A stretch of DNA of 64,000 bases. Origin: UBA4744 sp963717135. Lineage in GTDB: Bacteria; Actinomycetota; Acidimicrobiia; Spongiisociales; UBA4744. This document shows positions 45,201-53,755 of this stretch, in pieces (within the stretch, counting starts at the first letter, position 1; each line of letters opens with the position of its first letter). The stretch is taken from the NCBI GenBank assembly GCA_963717135.1, contig CAVQVN010000006.1, positions 62,001 to 126,000 of the forward strand, in the 5' to 3' direction. A program made the translations under genes and the position numbers. Under the pieces are notes generated by a model. That model was not told the DNA's origin. It searched no databases and worked only from the letters and a program-made list of their open reading frames with translations.

Positions 45201-45666
45201 GTACGGAGCCTTCCCGATGGATCCCTACTCGCATACTCCGGCCGGGGCCGGCGCTCAGCAACCGGGTATGACGGGCCAGGTCAAAGAGGAGATCATCACC
45301 CGCATGGGCGAGCTGGGCATCCGCGTGTCGAAAGGAACCGTCCGTTTCGAGCCTCGCTTGCTCCGCCGAGAGGAGTTTCTGACCGAACCGGCCTCCTGGC
45401 AGGTTCTCGATCTGGCCGGTGGCAAGGAGACCTTGCTCCTCCGGCCCGGATCGCTCGGCTTCACCTTCTGCGGAGTCCCCATCGTGTATCGCTTGACCGG
45501 CGCCGGCCCGACTGTTTCTACTGTCGATGGGAGCGGACGGACCACGACCGCGGCCGGCACTCAGCTTGATGAGGCCACCGCCCGTCTGCTCCTCCGGCGG
45601 GCGGGCCGTATCCGCCGGATCGAGGTTGAGATCCCGGAATCTGCGCTCATCCCTCAACCGGCTTGA
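42226..45666 (+). CDS. Large uncharacterised protein, possibly carbohydrate-active
   Basis: An 1146-residue soluble protein with no signal peptide or membrane helix. The front (residues 20-320) looks beta-rich (LPPFLMSVVSDSNHWMYLSSGGG); the rest is helical with many aromatic and acidic motifs (NPWSNIGYWGDHQI, RPEWNDANNALVGNG, YKYEGLGSIYWHMVAKLL, FPMDPYSHTPAGAGAQQPG). A beta-sandwich followed by a helical barrel with conserved Asp/Trp/Tyr recalls glycoside phosphorylases and hydrolases of the GH94/GH65 type, but I cannot assign it. Ends convergent with the HExxH lipoprotein, 20 bases away. Confidence 0.7.
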   Translation: MTKHGAEGRFETSSGDEAYRISNYDRLPPFLMSVVSDSNHWMYLSSGGGITAGRVDEENCLFPYETDDRLHVAYGVTGPVTIVRAHTKANGMTIWRPFDPHRSGDRFERHLYKSVVGNWVEFEEIDHELGLIFGYRWSTSDRFGFIRSARLRRDSKSPVRSAQVLDGLLNVMPPGVPLLSQQTSSTLVDAYKRSELDSSTGMGFFTLEARITDRAEAAESLRTNVVWSPEFDESVVLLDAGPVGRFQETGTVESRHIRVGRRGAYLMAFDLEFEDEGPARWDLIADVGLGHRQAQQLRALILNRSDLQPLIQADVQAGAAHLRTIIAGADGFQHTADRMAAAHHAVNVLFNDMRGGVYSDNHSVEISDFVSFVGTRNRRVHEAHRDFLTKLPPKLEIGALREAAATRGGADLLRLVSEYLPIFFSRRHGDPSRPWNRFSIRVKHRDGSRRLDYEGNWRDIFQNWEALSQSFPGFLESIVAKFVNASTMDGHNPYRLTRRGIDWEIPEPDNPWSNIGYWGDHQIVYLLRFLEQLDRYHPDAITRILDRQVFSYADVPYRIAPFDQIVVDPKNTITFDTEAARRIDRRVETVGFDGKLVANESGSVLHVTLAEKLLVPALAKLSNLVLDGGIWLNTQRPEWNDANNALVGNGLSMVTLAYLRRYLTWLTRLFENEARTFPISTEVAGWCHEVLSILQDHRPILNEPVTDSRRRRLLDALGGAFSDYRKQVYRDGLTGRTDVEARTLVELGTTAQAFLDHSIYANRRPDGLYHSYNLLVLTADRAGIEHLDEMLEGQVAVLSSGILSPPEAVELIEGLFDSALYRPDQNSFMLYPDRRLPSFLEKNLIPPETVGANPLLQALVEEGDTSIIEKDALGNYRFSPDCETAARVEEALDRLADVPRWSDLVSAHRADTLEAFESVFHHHAFTGRSGSMYKYEGLGSIYWHMVAKLLVAIQEVFFEAVDHDAAGETVTRLRDAYYRVRDGLGFNKTPDEYGAFPMDPYSHTPAGAGAQQPGMTGQVKEEIITRMGELGIRVSKGTVRFEPRLLRREEFLTEPASWQVLDLAGGKETLLLRPGSLGFTFCGVPIVYRLTGAGPTVSTVDGSGRTTTAAGTQLDEATARLLLRRAGRIRRIEVEIPESALIPQPA

Positions 45667-45686
45667 CGCCGGCCACCACCTCTTCC

Positions 45687-47180
45687 TCATCGCTCCCCAA
45701 CACAAACCTGCCGAGGTGGGTCCCCCGTCAATACCTCATAGACCATCGCCAGCTGCTCACAGGGAGGGTCACCCAGCCGCTCCAAACGGATCTCTTCATC
45801 GTTCAGCCCCCAGGACAGGACTTCGGCCGCGTACTCCACGCCGCGTTCTACCCACGGCACCTCGTCGGCCGCCCATACGTCCCTTCCGGATAGCTCCAAC
45901 ACCTCGGCGCGGAGGTCCTCGTCCGTATGGTCGAGCAGCCAGACGTGGCCCAGCTCGTGCAGCATCCCGGCTCGAATGGCGAGCGGGTAGACATCGCACG
46001 TCTCCGGGCTTCCACAAAGATCCTGCTCGTAGATACACAGCACGAGATCACGAGAGGTTTGGTCGCTATCTACTCTGCCGAAGACCCCTTCGCAACGCCG
46101 GGTCGGCTCGAAGGTAACCGAATCGACCTGCGGCCGGGCGAGACCGGCGCCGACGAACTGCTCCAAACCCCACCGCACGAGACCGTCGAGCCTTTCGGAG
46201 CCGTTACGGATCTCGATGACGCGCCCGCCGGCAGCCTGGATAGTGCCGGTCACAACCCGGTCGCGGGGCTCCGGCAGCCTCAGACCCGTCCACCAACCGT
46301 CAATCAGATCTATTGAGGTACACCGGCGGAAAGACTCGAGCTCCGGGTAGCGATACTCATCAACGATCTCACCGCCGTCGAGCACCCACAGGACCGCAGT
46401 CCTGAATGAGCATCCGTCCCGCTCGAAGCGATAGAGGCCGATTGCCCTTTGTGGATCTCGTCCATACGAGATCGGATCGAGAAACAGGGCCGTGCCCCTG
46501 TTGTCGGCCGCCTGCTCGCCTGCGATGGTTTCGATCGAGACGCTCTCCCAACGCTCGGAGGAGCTCTTGACCAGCCGGGCGATGGCTTCCCACCCGGCGG
46601 CCTCGACTCCCCCGAGCGGATCGCTCACCGTGGCCCCGGGCGCATACCACTGCGAAGCCAGGTCGGTATTCCCGGTCGACCAGGCTTGGGCGAGGCTCGT
46701 ATAGAGGCCCTGGTAAATCCCGGCTAGCTCGGGCGAGGCGCGCAGGCTTCTCTCGAGGGAACCCAGATCAACGAGGATCGTGTCGCGGTCGATCAGGCCC
46801 GTATCCATGTCGCTCACGATCGCGCCGAAATCCCCCGAGCCGGGCCACGCCACGAGGCTGACTGCCTGGTCGGCCCCCAGGTGCACGTCGAGAAGGTCCC
46901 GGCTCAGGTCTGCCCTATGCGAGGCCAGCCAGTCGGATACCGGCACGGTTGCACCCAGGAAGTCGCTCGTGCGGTCGGCAATCTCGGCCTCGGCCGAGTA
47001 GAAGTCGAGAACCCCGTAAACGTCGTCGTCGGTGAAAGCTTGCGACAGTTGCTGGAAGTAGGCCTCCGCTTCGTCACCCCACGTGGCGGACGACGTGGAC
47101 GCGTCAGACGAGCCGCAGGCCGACAGCGAGATCACCAGGAGTGACGGCAAGATCAACATCCAAGGCGTGAGGGCTCTCAA
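45687..47180 (-). CDS. Secreted lipoprotein with HExxH metalloprotease-like motif
   Basis: About 497 residues. A signal peptide with lipobox (VISLSAC then GSS) shows export and lipid anchoring. The next 270 residues contain two segments resembling SnoaL/NTF2-like folds (YFQQLSQAFTDDDVYGVLDFY; LYTSLAQAWSTGNTDLASQWY). The C-terminal part has HELGHVWLLDHTDE (HExxH, with an Asp that may be a third ligand) and several Cys pairs. TTG 47180 gives a normal positively charged signal start; ATG 47159 is the alternative. Function unknown; a zinc peptidase is possible. Confidence 0.65.
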   Translation of the reverse strand: MRALTPWMLILPSLLVISLSACGSSDASTSSATWGDEAEAYFQQLSQAFTDDDVYGVLDFYSAEAEIADRTSDFLGATVPVSDWLASHRADLSRDLLDVHLGADQAVSLVAWPGSGDFGAIVSDMDTGLIDRDTILVDLGSLERSLRASPELAGIYQGLYTSLAQAWSTGNTDLASQWYAPGATVSDPLGGVEAAGWEAIARLVKSSSERWESVSIETIAGEQAADNRGTALFLDPISYGRDPQRAIGLYRFERDGCSFRTAVLWVLDGGEIVDEYRYPELESFRRCTSIDLIDGWWTGLRLPEPRDRVVTGTIQAAGGRVIEIRNGSERLDGLVRWGLEQFVGAGLARPQVDSVTFEPTRRCEGVFGRVDSDQTSRDLVLCIYEQDLCGSPETCDVYPLAIRAGMLHELGHVWLLDHTDEDLRAEVLELSGRDVWAADEVPWVERGVEYAAEVLSWGLNDEEIRLERLGDPPCEQLAMVYEVLTGDPPRQVCVGER

Positions 47181-47486
47181 CCGGTTAGGACGGGCTGCCG
47201 GCGTAGCCGCCCCGGTGAGTGTTCGGGCACCGTGCAGCCGGCATCCTTCATGGTCGGCAGTCCCCTGACAACGCCCTCTCATTGGCCCGAGTGTACGGCG
47301 AGCGCCCATTTGGCGAGCGCCCGGCTCTACCTCGCCATCTTCGAGGGCCGCCGGCGGCTCTCCCCCTCGTGGAGTGTCGGTGCGCTACTCATCTGGTCTG
47401 GGCGACGGTGGTGGAAACGGTCACCTGAGCCGACATCGACGCTTCCCAGCTCCTATGCTGCTCTGCGCCTCGGAGAGGGAGGAACA
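47181..47486. other. Divergent intergenic region between lipoprotein and DoxX genes
   Basis: The 306-bp gap contains an 11-bp direct repeat GGCGAGCGCCC (47297-47307 and 47312-47322), a possible regulator site. No gene is supported; the upstream in-frame extension of the DoxX gene lacks a ribosome site. Confidence 0.45.
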
Positions 47487-47981
47487 ATGGATCCGTTTGA
47501 TGTTGGTTTACTCGTTCTGCGGCTCGTAGCGGGGACCGTGATGATCGCCCACGGGATCAATCACGGTCGCAACCTCGCGAGCACGGCCGCCTGGTTCGAG
47601 AAGCTCGGCTTCCGCCAGGCTCGCATGCAGGCGTTGATGTCCTCGGGGACCGAGCTGGCAGTCGGGGCCGGACTGATCTCCGGTTTGCTCGCCACGCCGG
47701 CCGCGGCGGGGCTGGCGGCGATCATGGTGGTCGCCTGGGTCTCGAATCATCGCAAAGCCGGGTTCTTTGTCTTCAACCGTCCAACCGAAGGGTGGGAGTA
47801 CGTCATGACCCTCACCGCCATCGGTGTGACCATTGCCACCCTGGGCGCCGGGGAGATTTCCCTCGATGGGGTGATCGGCATCGATCTGTCGGGTTGGACC
47901 GGTTTGCTGATCGGCCTGGGCGGCATCGTGGCCGGCTTCGGACAGCTGGCTACTTTCTGGAGACCACCAAAAGAAACCTGA
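47487..47981 (+). CDS. DoxX family membrane protein
   Basis: A 164-residue four-helix membrane protein; ATG 47487 follows GAGGGAGG. Family features are LRLVAGTVMIAHGINHG in the first helix and a second-helix Gly-rich stretch GAGLISGLLATP. DoxX/DoxD relatives take part in thiosulfate oxidation or oxidative-stress complexes; the role here is not known. It precedes the signalling locus by 184 bases. Confidence 0.85.
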   Translation: MDPFDVGLLVLRLVAGTVMIAHGINHGRNLASTAAWFEKLGFRQARMQALMSSGTELAVGAGLISGLLATPAAAGLAAIMVVAWVSNHRKAGFFVFNRPTEGWEYVMTLTAIGVTIATLGAGEISLDGVIGIDLSGWTGLLIGLGGIVAGFGQLATFWRPPKET

Positions 47982-48165
47982 GGCCACCTGAGGGGAACCG
48001 GTCGGCGGGGCAATTCCCCTGCTCTGCTCTCCCTCGACCAGCGTGGTGCCGCCACCCAGGAAGAGGTGTCAGCCCTACCCGGTAAACCGCGCTGACACTG
48101 TTGCCGCCCGAAGCGCTCCACGCCACACTGCCCGAACGCACAATCGCCGGTTGAGGGAGGATCGG

Positions 48166-49470
48166 ATGACAATCTCGGTGTTTCTCGCCGACGACAACCT
48201 CATCGTGCGAGAGGGTGTGAAGGCATTGCTGGACCTAGAGGACGACTTCGAGGTAGTCGGGGAGGCCGTCGACTTCGATGGACTTGTCGCGGGAGCCAAA
48301 GCTACGAATCCCCAGGTGATCGTCACCGACATTCGCATGCCCCCCGATTTCTCCCGGGAAGGCATCGAAGCCGCCAAGGAGGTGCGAAAGCGCTACCCGG
48401 GCACCGGCGTCGTGATCCTTTCCCAGTTCGATGATCCCGACTACGCCGTCAGATTGCTTTCCGAGGGAGCGGCGGGGTATGCCTACCTCCTCAAGGATCG
48501 GGTTGGTGAAGGAAACCAGCTGGCCCGGGCGGTGCGGGAAGTTGCAGCAGGGGGGTCCGTTCTCGATCCCAAGATCGTGGATGCATTGACCACTCCGGTC
48601 AGGGCCGATGCCTCACTGTCGCCCGGAGAAGAGGACCTCCTTCAGCAAGTCGCTGAGGGCCGGACCATCAATGCCATCGCTGCCCAGCGCAAGACAACCC
48701 CTGCCGACGCCGACGCCGCCATTGAAGCGCTGTTCAAGAGACTGGCTGAGGGTCTCACCGCGGGGCGAAGCGACAGTCTCGAACGGCTGAGAATGCTGCA
48801 GAAGGCCATCGTGGAACGCAAGGAACAAGGTGAATCTCTCAGCAGGCTGCTCCCCGGCGGAGTCGCTGAAAAACTCCGCCGCGAAGGTCAGCGGATTGGC
48901 GAGACAGAAATGCTCGACGTGACCGTCCTGATGGGGGACATCCGCGGATACACGACAATCGCCGAGCGAACCGATCCCAGCGTCCTGGCCGGTCAGCTGA
49001 ACGAACATCGGGCAGCCATGAATCATGCAATTCTCGACGCCGGCGGCACCATCATGCAGTTCGTCGGCGACGCGGTAATAGCCGTGTTCGGCGCCCCGCT
49101 CCCCCAGGACCATCACGCCGAGCGGGCGGTTGTCACTGCCGAAGCCATGCACGCTGCACAGGTTCGCCTCAACGCCGCATGGAAGACCGAAGGCAAGGAG
49201 CCTTTCGGTCTCGGCATCGGGTTATCGACAGGCATTGTGGCTGCTGTGGTCTTGGGCTCGGAGGAGCGCCTCGAGTACACGGTGATCGGAGACACCGTCA
49301 ACCTCGCCCAGCGCCTTCAGCAATGGGCCGAGCCGGGCGAGACAGTGTTGAGCGAACCAACCTGGGCGGCTTTGAGTGTTCCGCCGGCTGCCGACGTTCT
49401 TCCCGCGGAGAAAGTCAAAGGCCGTGAGGCGCCGGTGTCGGCGTACCGCTTCCCGAGGAGGGTCGGATGA
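48166..49470 (+). CDS. Response regulator receiver fused to class III adenylate cyclase
   Basis: A 434-residue cytoplasmic protein; strong GAGGGAGG before ATG 48166. Residues 1-125 are a NarL-type receiver (acidic pair DD at 9-10, phospho-acceptor Asp55, switch Lys in LLKDR). Residues 150-200 align with a LuxR-type DNA-binding domain but lack its consensus. Residues 245-425 are a class III nucleotidyl cyclase with metal Asp258 (GDIRGYT), Asp302 (VGDAVIAVFG) and the Asn379/Arg383 pair (VNLAQRL), so it should be active. It probably makes cAMP when phosphorylated by the downstream kinases, whose genes overlap (ATGA). Confidence 0.9.
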   Translation: MTISVFLADDNLIVREGVKALLDLEDDFEVVGEAVDFDGLVAGAKATNPQVIVTDIRMPPDFSREGIEAAKEVRKRYPGTGVVILSQFDDPDYAVRLLSEGAAGYAYLLKDRVGEGNQLARAVREVAAGGSVLDPKIVDALTTPVRADASLSPGEEDLLQQVAEGRTINAIAAQRKTTPADADAAIEALFKRLAEGLTAGRSDSLERLRMLQKAIVERKEQGESLSRLLPGGVAEKLRREGQRIGETEMLDVTVLMGDIRGYTTIAERTDPSVLAGQLNEHRAAMNHAILDAGGTIMQFVGDAVIAVFGAPLPQDHHAERAVVTAEAMHAAQVRLNAAWKTEGKEPFGLGIGLSTGIVAAVVLGSEERLEYTVIGDTVNLAQRLQQWAEPGETVLSEPTWAALSVPPAADVLPAEKVKGREAPVSAYRFPRRVG

Positions 49471-51653
49471 ACGTTGACCTCTCCGACCGCGCTCGCCTCC
49501 GGATCGGTGTCACATTCGGTGCCGTCTCCGCCGGGCTGTCGGTGGCGTCGATGGCCACGCTTCTCATCCTCGGCGACTGGAACTTCCTCGTTGAGATCTC
49601 GGGCACCGTGTTCGGTCTGATGGGCGCAGGCTTCGGTGTGCTGACGATCGTGATGATCCGGTCCCAACCGAAGAACGGGGCGGTGTGGGCTATCGCGTGG
49701 GCGGGGGTCTTCGCTTCGCTGTACGTTGCGGGTGCGGCCGGCGCGCTCCTCCTCGCCCGTGGCGCGTTTCCCGGGCTCACGTACGAGGTGTTCCGCGAGC
49801 TCAGCCCCGCCCAGCTCCCCCGGCCTGCGGCGTTCGCCATCCACTTCCGTTTCTGGACCGTGTACCCGGCGATCTGGCTTCCCCTCACCCTGGGCCTGCT
49901 CCTGTTCCCCGACGGCCACCCGCCGTCACCCCGATGGAAATGGGTCGGCTGGTGGAGCGTCCTCGCCATTGCCTTGGGAGCAGCGGCGGCAGCACTGTCT
50001 GGCAACCCATGGAGCACCGTCCCCATCCGGGCCTCCGAATCGACCGTCCCCGGAACCCTCGGATCGCTCATTACGGCGGGGTTTCTCCTGGCGGCGCTGT
50101 CGGCGGTTGTGTCGGTTGTCTCGCTCGTGGTCCGGTACCGGCGATCCTCGGGGGTGGCCCGGAGCCAGATCCGGTGGATCGTCCTGGGCGGTGCATTCCT
50201 GGTCGCCTTCATCTTCGTTGTGCCGATTTTTGAGACGGAGGGCCCGTCGAGCATCGGCTCGGAGCTCATCGGCGCGGTCGCCATCTTGATGCTGATGGCC
50301 TCCTACGGCATCGCCATCACCAAGTACCGCCTCTACGACATCGATGTTGTGATATCGAGAACCGTCACCTACGGGGTCTTGGCCGCCTTCATCACCGGCG
50401 TGTATGCGCTCCTGGTCGTGGGCATCGGTTCACTGCTCGGTGGTGGGGATGAGCCCAATCTGGTCTTGTCAATCGTGGCAGTAGCCGTCGTGGCGGTGGC
50501 CTTCGAGCCGCTGCGTCGGCGTGTTCAGCATTGGGCGAACGTCCTGGTGTACGGCAAGCGGGCGACCCCGTACGAGGTACTTGCCAACGCCACGACACGC
50601 CTCGCCGACACGAGGGACCCTGATCAGGCGCTCACCGAGATCACCCAACTCGTTGCCGATGGCACGGGGGCGTCCGTGGTGGTTTTGTGGCTGACGGTCG
50701 GGGAGGTAATGCATCCGCGTGTTTCGTCGCCGGTCGGGGCGATCGAGGAACTCGTTCCGGTCGGGACCGGTGGCGATCTGTCCGATGTTCCGGGGGATCG
50801 GGTGGTGGCGGTCCGGCATCGTGGTGAGGTTTTGGGTGCCCTATCCATTACGAAGGAACGCGGCGACTCGGTCACCGGAGGGGACGAGAAGGTGCTCGCC
50901 GATGTGGCGGCGGGGGCAGGGGTGTTGTTGCGCAACATCGGGTTGAACGCAGAGTTGGCTGAACGGGCTGCTCAACTGCGGGTGTCGCGGCGTCGTTTGG
51001 TTGCGGCCCATGATGCGGAGCGGCACCGGTTGGAACGGGATCTTCATGATGGGGCCCAGCAGCAGGTCGTTGCGTTGAAGGTGAAGCTGGGGATTGCCCG
51101 GACGTTGGCGGAGCGTGAGGGTGCCGAACAGGTGGCGGCGATGGTGGCGTCGCTGTCGGACACGACCCAGGAGGCGGTTGATGGGATGCGGGCGGTTGCG
51201 CATGGGATCTACCCGCCGTTGCTGGAGGCCGAAGGGCTCGAAGCGGCACTCGGCGCCGTCAAGCGGTCGATCCCGGTCCCGGTGACCCTCGAGGTGAGGG
51301 ACCTGGGTCGGTACGCCCGACCGGTCGAAGGGAGCATCTATTTCGCCGTGCTGGACACCGTCACGCGGGCCGTCGACCACGGAGCATCCAGCATCGTCAT
51401 CTCGCTCGGTGGCAACGACGGGATGGTCGGATTCTCGATCCGCCACAACGGCAATGTCGGAGATCTCACCGTGGTCGAAGACCGCATCGACGCCCTTGAA
51501 GGCACCGTCACCGTAACCGTCGAACCGAGCGGATCAGACATCCACGCACAAGTTCCCGAAAGTCCCGAACGGCCTGCTGATCGCCCCGGTGCGGTCCACA
51601 TGACGCCGGCCAGCCCCATCCGTTCCGCCGCCGAAGTGTCGCTCCCAAGATGA
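49467..51653 (+). CDS. Membrane histidine kinase, NarX/DesK type, with degenerate ATP-binding domain (HK1)
   Basis: A 728-residue protein. Residues 1-350 contain about eight membrane helices; residues 380-500 are a GAF-like domain; residues 520-585 are a HisKA_3 dimerisation domain with intact acceptor ERDLHDGAQQQ (His527). The HATPase part (610-700) is degenerate: the N-box Asn is Arg634 (TVTRAVDH) and the DxGxG motif is missing (IRHNGNVGD). It probably cannot bind ATP well and may be phosphorylated by its paralogue HK2, encoded next with an ATGA overlap. Confidence 0.88.
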   Translation: MNVDLSDRARLRIGVTFGAVSAGLSVASMATLLILGDWNFLVEISGTVFGLMGAGFGVLTIVMIRSQPKNGAVWAIAWAGVFASLYVAGAAGALLLARGAFPGLTYEVFRELSPAQLPRPAAFAIHFRFWTVYPAIWLPLTLGLLLFPDGHPPSPRWKWVGWWSVLAIALGAAAAALSGNPWSTVPIRASESTVPGTLGSLITAGFLLAALSAVVSVVSLVVRYRRSSGVARSQIRWIVLGGAFLVAFIFVVPIFETEGPSSIGSELIGAVAILMLMASYGIAITKYRLYDIDVVISRTVTYGVLAAFITGVYALLVVGIGSLLGGGDEPNLVLSIVAVAVVAVAFEPLRRRVQHWANVLVYGKRATPYEVLANATTRLADTRDPDQALTEITQLVADGTGASVVVLWLTVGEVMHPRVSSPVGAIEELVPVGTGGDLSDVPGDRVVAVRHRGEVLGALSITKERGDSVTGGDEKVLADVAAGAGVLLRNIGLNAELAERAAQLRVSRRRLVAAHDAERHRLERDLHDGAQQQVVALKVKLGIARTLAEREGAEQVAAMVASLSDTTQEAVDGMRAVAHGIYPPLLEAEGLEAALGAVKRSIPVPVTLEVRDLGRYARPVEGSIYFAVLDTVTRAVDHGASSIVISLGGNDGMVGFSIRHNGNVGDLTVVEDRIDALEGTVTVTVEPSGSDIHAQVPESPERPADRPGAVHMTPASPIRSAAEVSLPR

Positions 51654-53755
51654 CGATGGATACGAGCTTTCGAGCCAGACCCTCACCGTGGCCGTGGTTG
51701 GCGCTCGTCGTCGTGGTTTCTGCCTCAATCGTCGGAGTCGCCGGTGCTGCTCTTGACGCACCATCGCCGATCACCTTCATCAACGAAGCGGCATGGGCAG
51801 CACTCCCGACCCTGTTCGTTGGTCTCGGCGTCCTCATCGAAGTGCGACAGCCAGGGAATCGGATCGGGTGGCTACTCATCGCCATCGCCGGAGGCCAGGC
51901 GCTCAGCGGTCTCACGGACTTTGCGGTGGTTCGCATCGACTCGGCTCCCGAGAGTCTGACCGTGGGCCTCTTCCTCCTCCTGTGGGCCGAGAATTCAGCC
52001 TGGGCCGCGTTCGTCTTCCCGACATTCCTGCTGCTGTACGTCTTCCCGACTGGCCGACTGCTCTCGCGCCGGTGGGTGTGGGTCCCCGTGTCGATGATGG
52101 TGATGATCGGAATCCTCCTCGTGAGCTTCGTCGCGCAGACGGAGGTCGGCCCATTTGACGAAGGGTGGCATCTGGCGAATCCGATCGGGTTCCTGGAAGC
52201 GGACACCGTTGGCGTCATCCTTGCCCCCTGGGCTGTCGCACTGATGATCCTGGCCGTGGGCGGAATCGTCGCCGTTGTGATGCGCTTTCGAAGGGCTGCG
52301 GTCATCGAGCGGGCCCAAATCAAGCTGGTTCTCGTATCGGTCGTCTTCTTCGCTGTCTCATACGGAGTCCTGCTATTGGGCGAGGCCTACTCAGATCCCT
52401 CATCGCCCGTCGCGCTCCTGCTGCCAATCGGGTTCGGTGGCATACCGGTGGCCATCGCAATGGCCGTCCTCAAGCACGGGCTCTTCGAGATCGATGTGGT
52501 GATCAGTCGGTCGTTGACGTTTGGTGTATTGGCGGTGTTCATCGGTGGGGTGTATGTGGCGATCGTGGTGGGGATCGGTGCCCTGTTCGATCAAGCCGAT
52601 GGCTCGAATGTTGGTTTGTCGGTGATAGCGACCGCAGTGGTGGCGTTGGCGTTCCAACCGGTGCGTTCGCGGGTGGAGCGGTGGGCGAATCGGTTGGTGT
52701 ATGGGAAGCGGGCAACGCCGTATGAGGTGTTGGCGCGGTTCTCGCATCGGGCGGCGGAGGAGTCTGATGAGGATGTGTTGGCCCGGATTCCTCGTTTGAT
52801 TGTGGATGGGACGGGTGCTGCGGAGGCGGCATTGTGGGTGCGCACGGGCGACGGTTTCCGCACGACCTCGGTGTGGCCCGAGGACGCGTCGGAGCGAACG
52901 CTTGAGGACGACGCCGCCTTTGAGGATCCCGACGGTGATGTGTCGTTGCCGGTGGTCCACAACGGCGAGCTCCTTGGTGGGATCTCGTTAGTGGCGACGC
53001 GGGGTGGTTCGATCACGCCTCCTGAGCGGGAGTTGTTGGCGAATCTGGCGGATGGGTTGGGATTGACGTTGCGCAACAGTCAGCTCACGAGCCAGTTGCG
53101 TCGGCAGGTGAAGGATCTACAGAGGTCCCGTGACAGGGTGGTGTCGGCGGCTGATGAGGCGAGACGGTCGTTGGAGCATGATCTCGATTCGGGTCCGCAG
53201 CAGCAGTTGGTGGCGGTGAAGGTGAAGTTGGGTCCGGTGCGGAGGATGGCCGAACAGGCCGGTGCCGTCCGCGCGGCTGAGGTATTGGCCGGTATCGAGG
53301 CCCAGGCGTCGGAGGCGATCCAGGCGGTGCGGGACTTCGCTGCGGGCATCTATCCGCCGTTGTTGGGTGCTGAGGGATTGGCGGTGGCGTTGGGTCAGGA
53401 GGTCCGCAAGGCGGCGTTGCCGGTGGATCTCGAGGTCGATGGTGTGGGGCGGTATCTGCGTGAGGTGGAGTCTGCGGTGTACTTCTCGATTCTCGAGGCG
53501 CTCCAGAACACCGCCAAGTACGCCGAGGCATCACGGGCCGTCGTCAAGCTCAGCGCAAGCGATGGTGACCTGCGGTTCGAAGTCTTGGACGACGGGCGAG
53601 GGTTCGACGTTGCATCCGTATCTCGAGGGGCTGGGCTCAATGGCATCGCCGACCGAATCGACACAGTTGGAGGCTCATGGCGTATAGCCTCGAAACCCGG
53701 ATCAGGAACGACCGTCGAGGGAACCGTGCCGGTAAACAACGGGGATAACGTCTAG
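51650..53755 (+). CDS. Membrane histidine kinase paralogue with intact ATPase but Asp at the acceptor site (HK2)
   Basis: A 701-residue paralogue of HK1 with the same order: membrane helices (1-340), the shared YGKRATPYEVL linker, GAF-like domain, HisKA_3 and HATPase. The acceptor motif reads LEHDLDSGPQQQ, so the phosphorylated His is Asp513; a His lies three residues earlier (510). The ATP-binding N-box (QNTAKYAEA, Asn620), G1 (DDGRGFD, from Asp647) and G2 (GAGLNGIADRI) are intact. It may act as the catalytic partner of HK1. Its TAG overlaps the stop of the convergent receiver gene. Confidence 0.88.
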   Translation: MTMDTSFRARPSPWPWLALVVVVSASIVGVAGAALDAPSPITFINEAAWAALPTLFVGLGVLIEVRQPGNRIGWLLIAIAGGQALSGLTDFAVVRIDSAPESLTVGLFLLLWAENSAWAAFVFPTFLLLYVFPTGRLLSRRWVWVPVSMMVMIGILLVSFVAQTEVGPFDEGWHLANPIGFLEADTVGVILAPWAVALMILAVGGIVAVVMRFRRAAVIERAQIKLVLVSVVFFAVSYGVLLLGEAYSDPSSPVALLLPIGFGGIPVAIAMAVLKHGLFEIDVVISRSLTFGVLAVFIGGVYVAIVVGIGALFDQADGSNVGLSVIATAVVALAFQPVRSRVERWANRLVYGKRATPYEVLARFSHRAAEESDEDVLARIPRLIVDGTGAAEAALWVRTGDGFRTTSVWPEDASERTLEDDAAFEDPDGDVSLPVVHNGELLGGISLVATRGGSITPPERELLANLADGLGLTLRNSQLTSQLRRQVKDLQRSRDRVVSAADEARRSLEHDLDSGPQQQLVAVKVKLGPVRRMAEQAGAVRAAEVLAGIEAQASEAIQAVRDFAAGIYPPLLGAEGLAVALGQEVRKAALPVDLEVDGVGRYLREVESAVYFSILEALQNTAKYAEASRAVVKLSASDGDLRFEVLDDGRGFDVASVSRGAGLNGIADRIDTVGGSWRIASKPGSGTTVEGTVPVNNGDNV

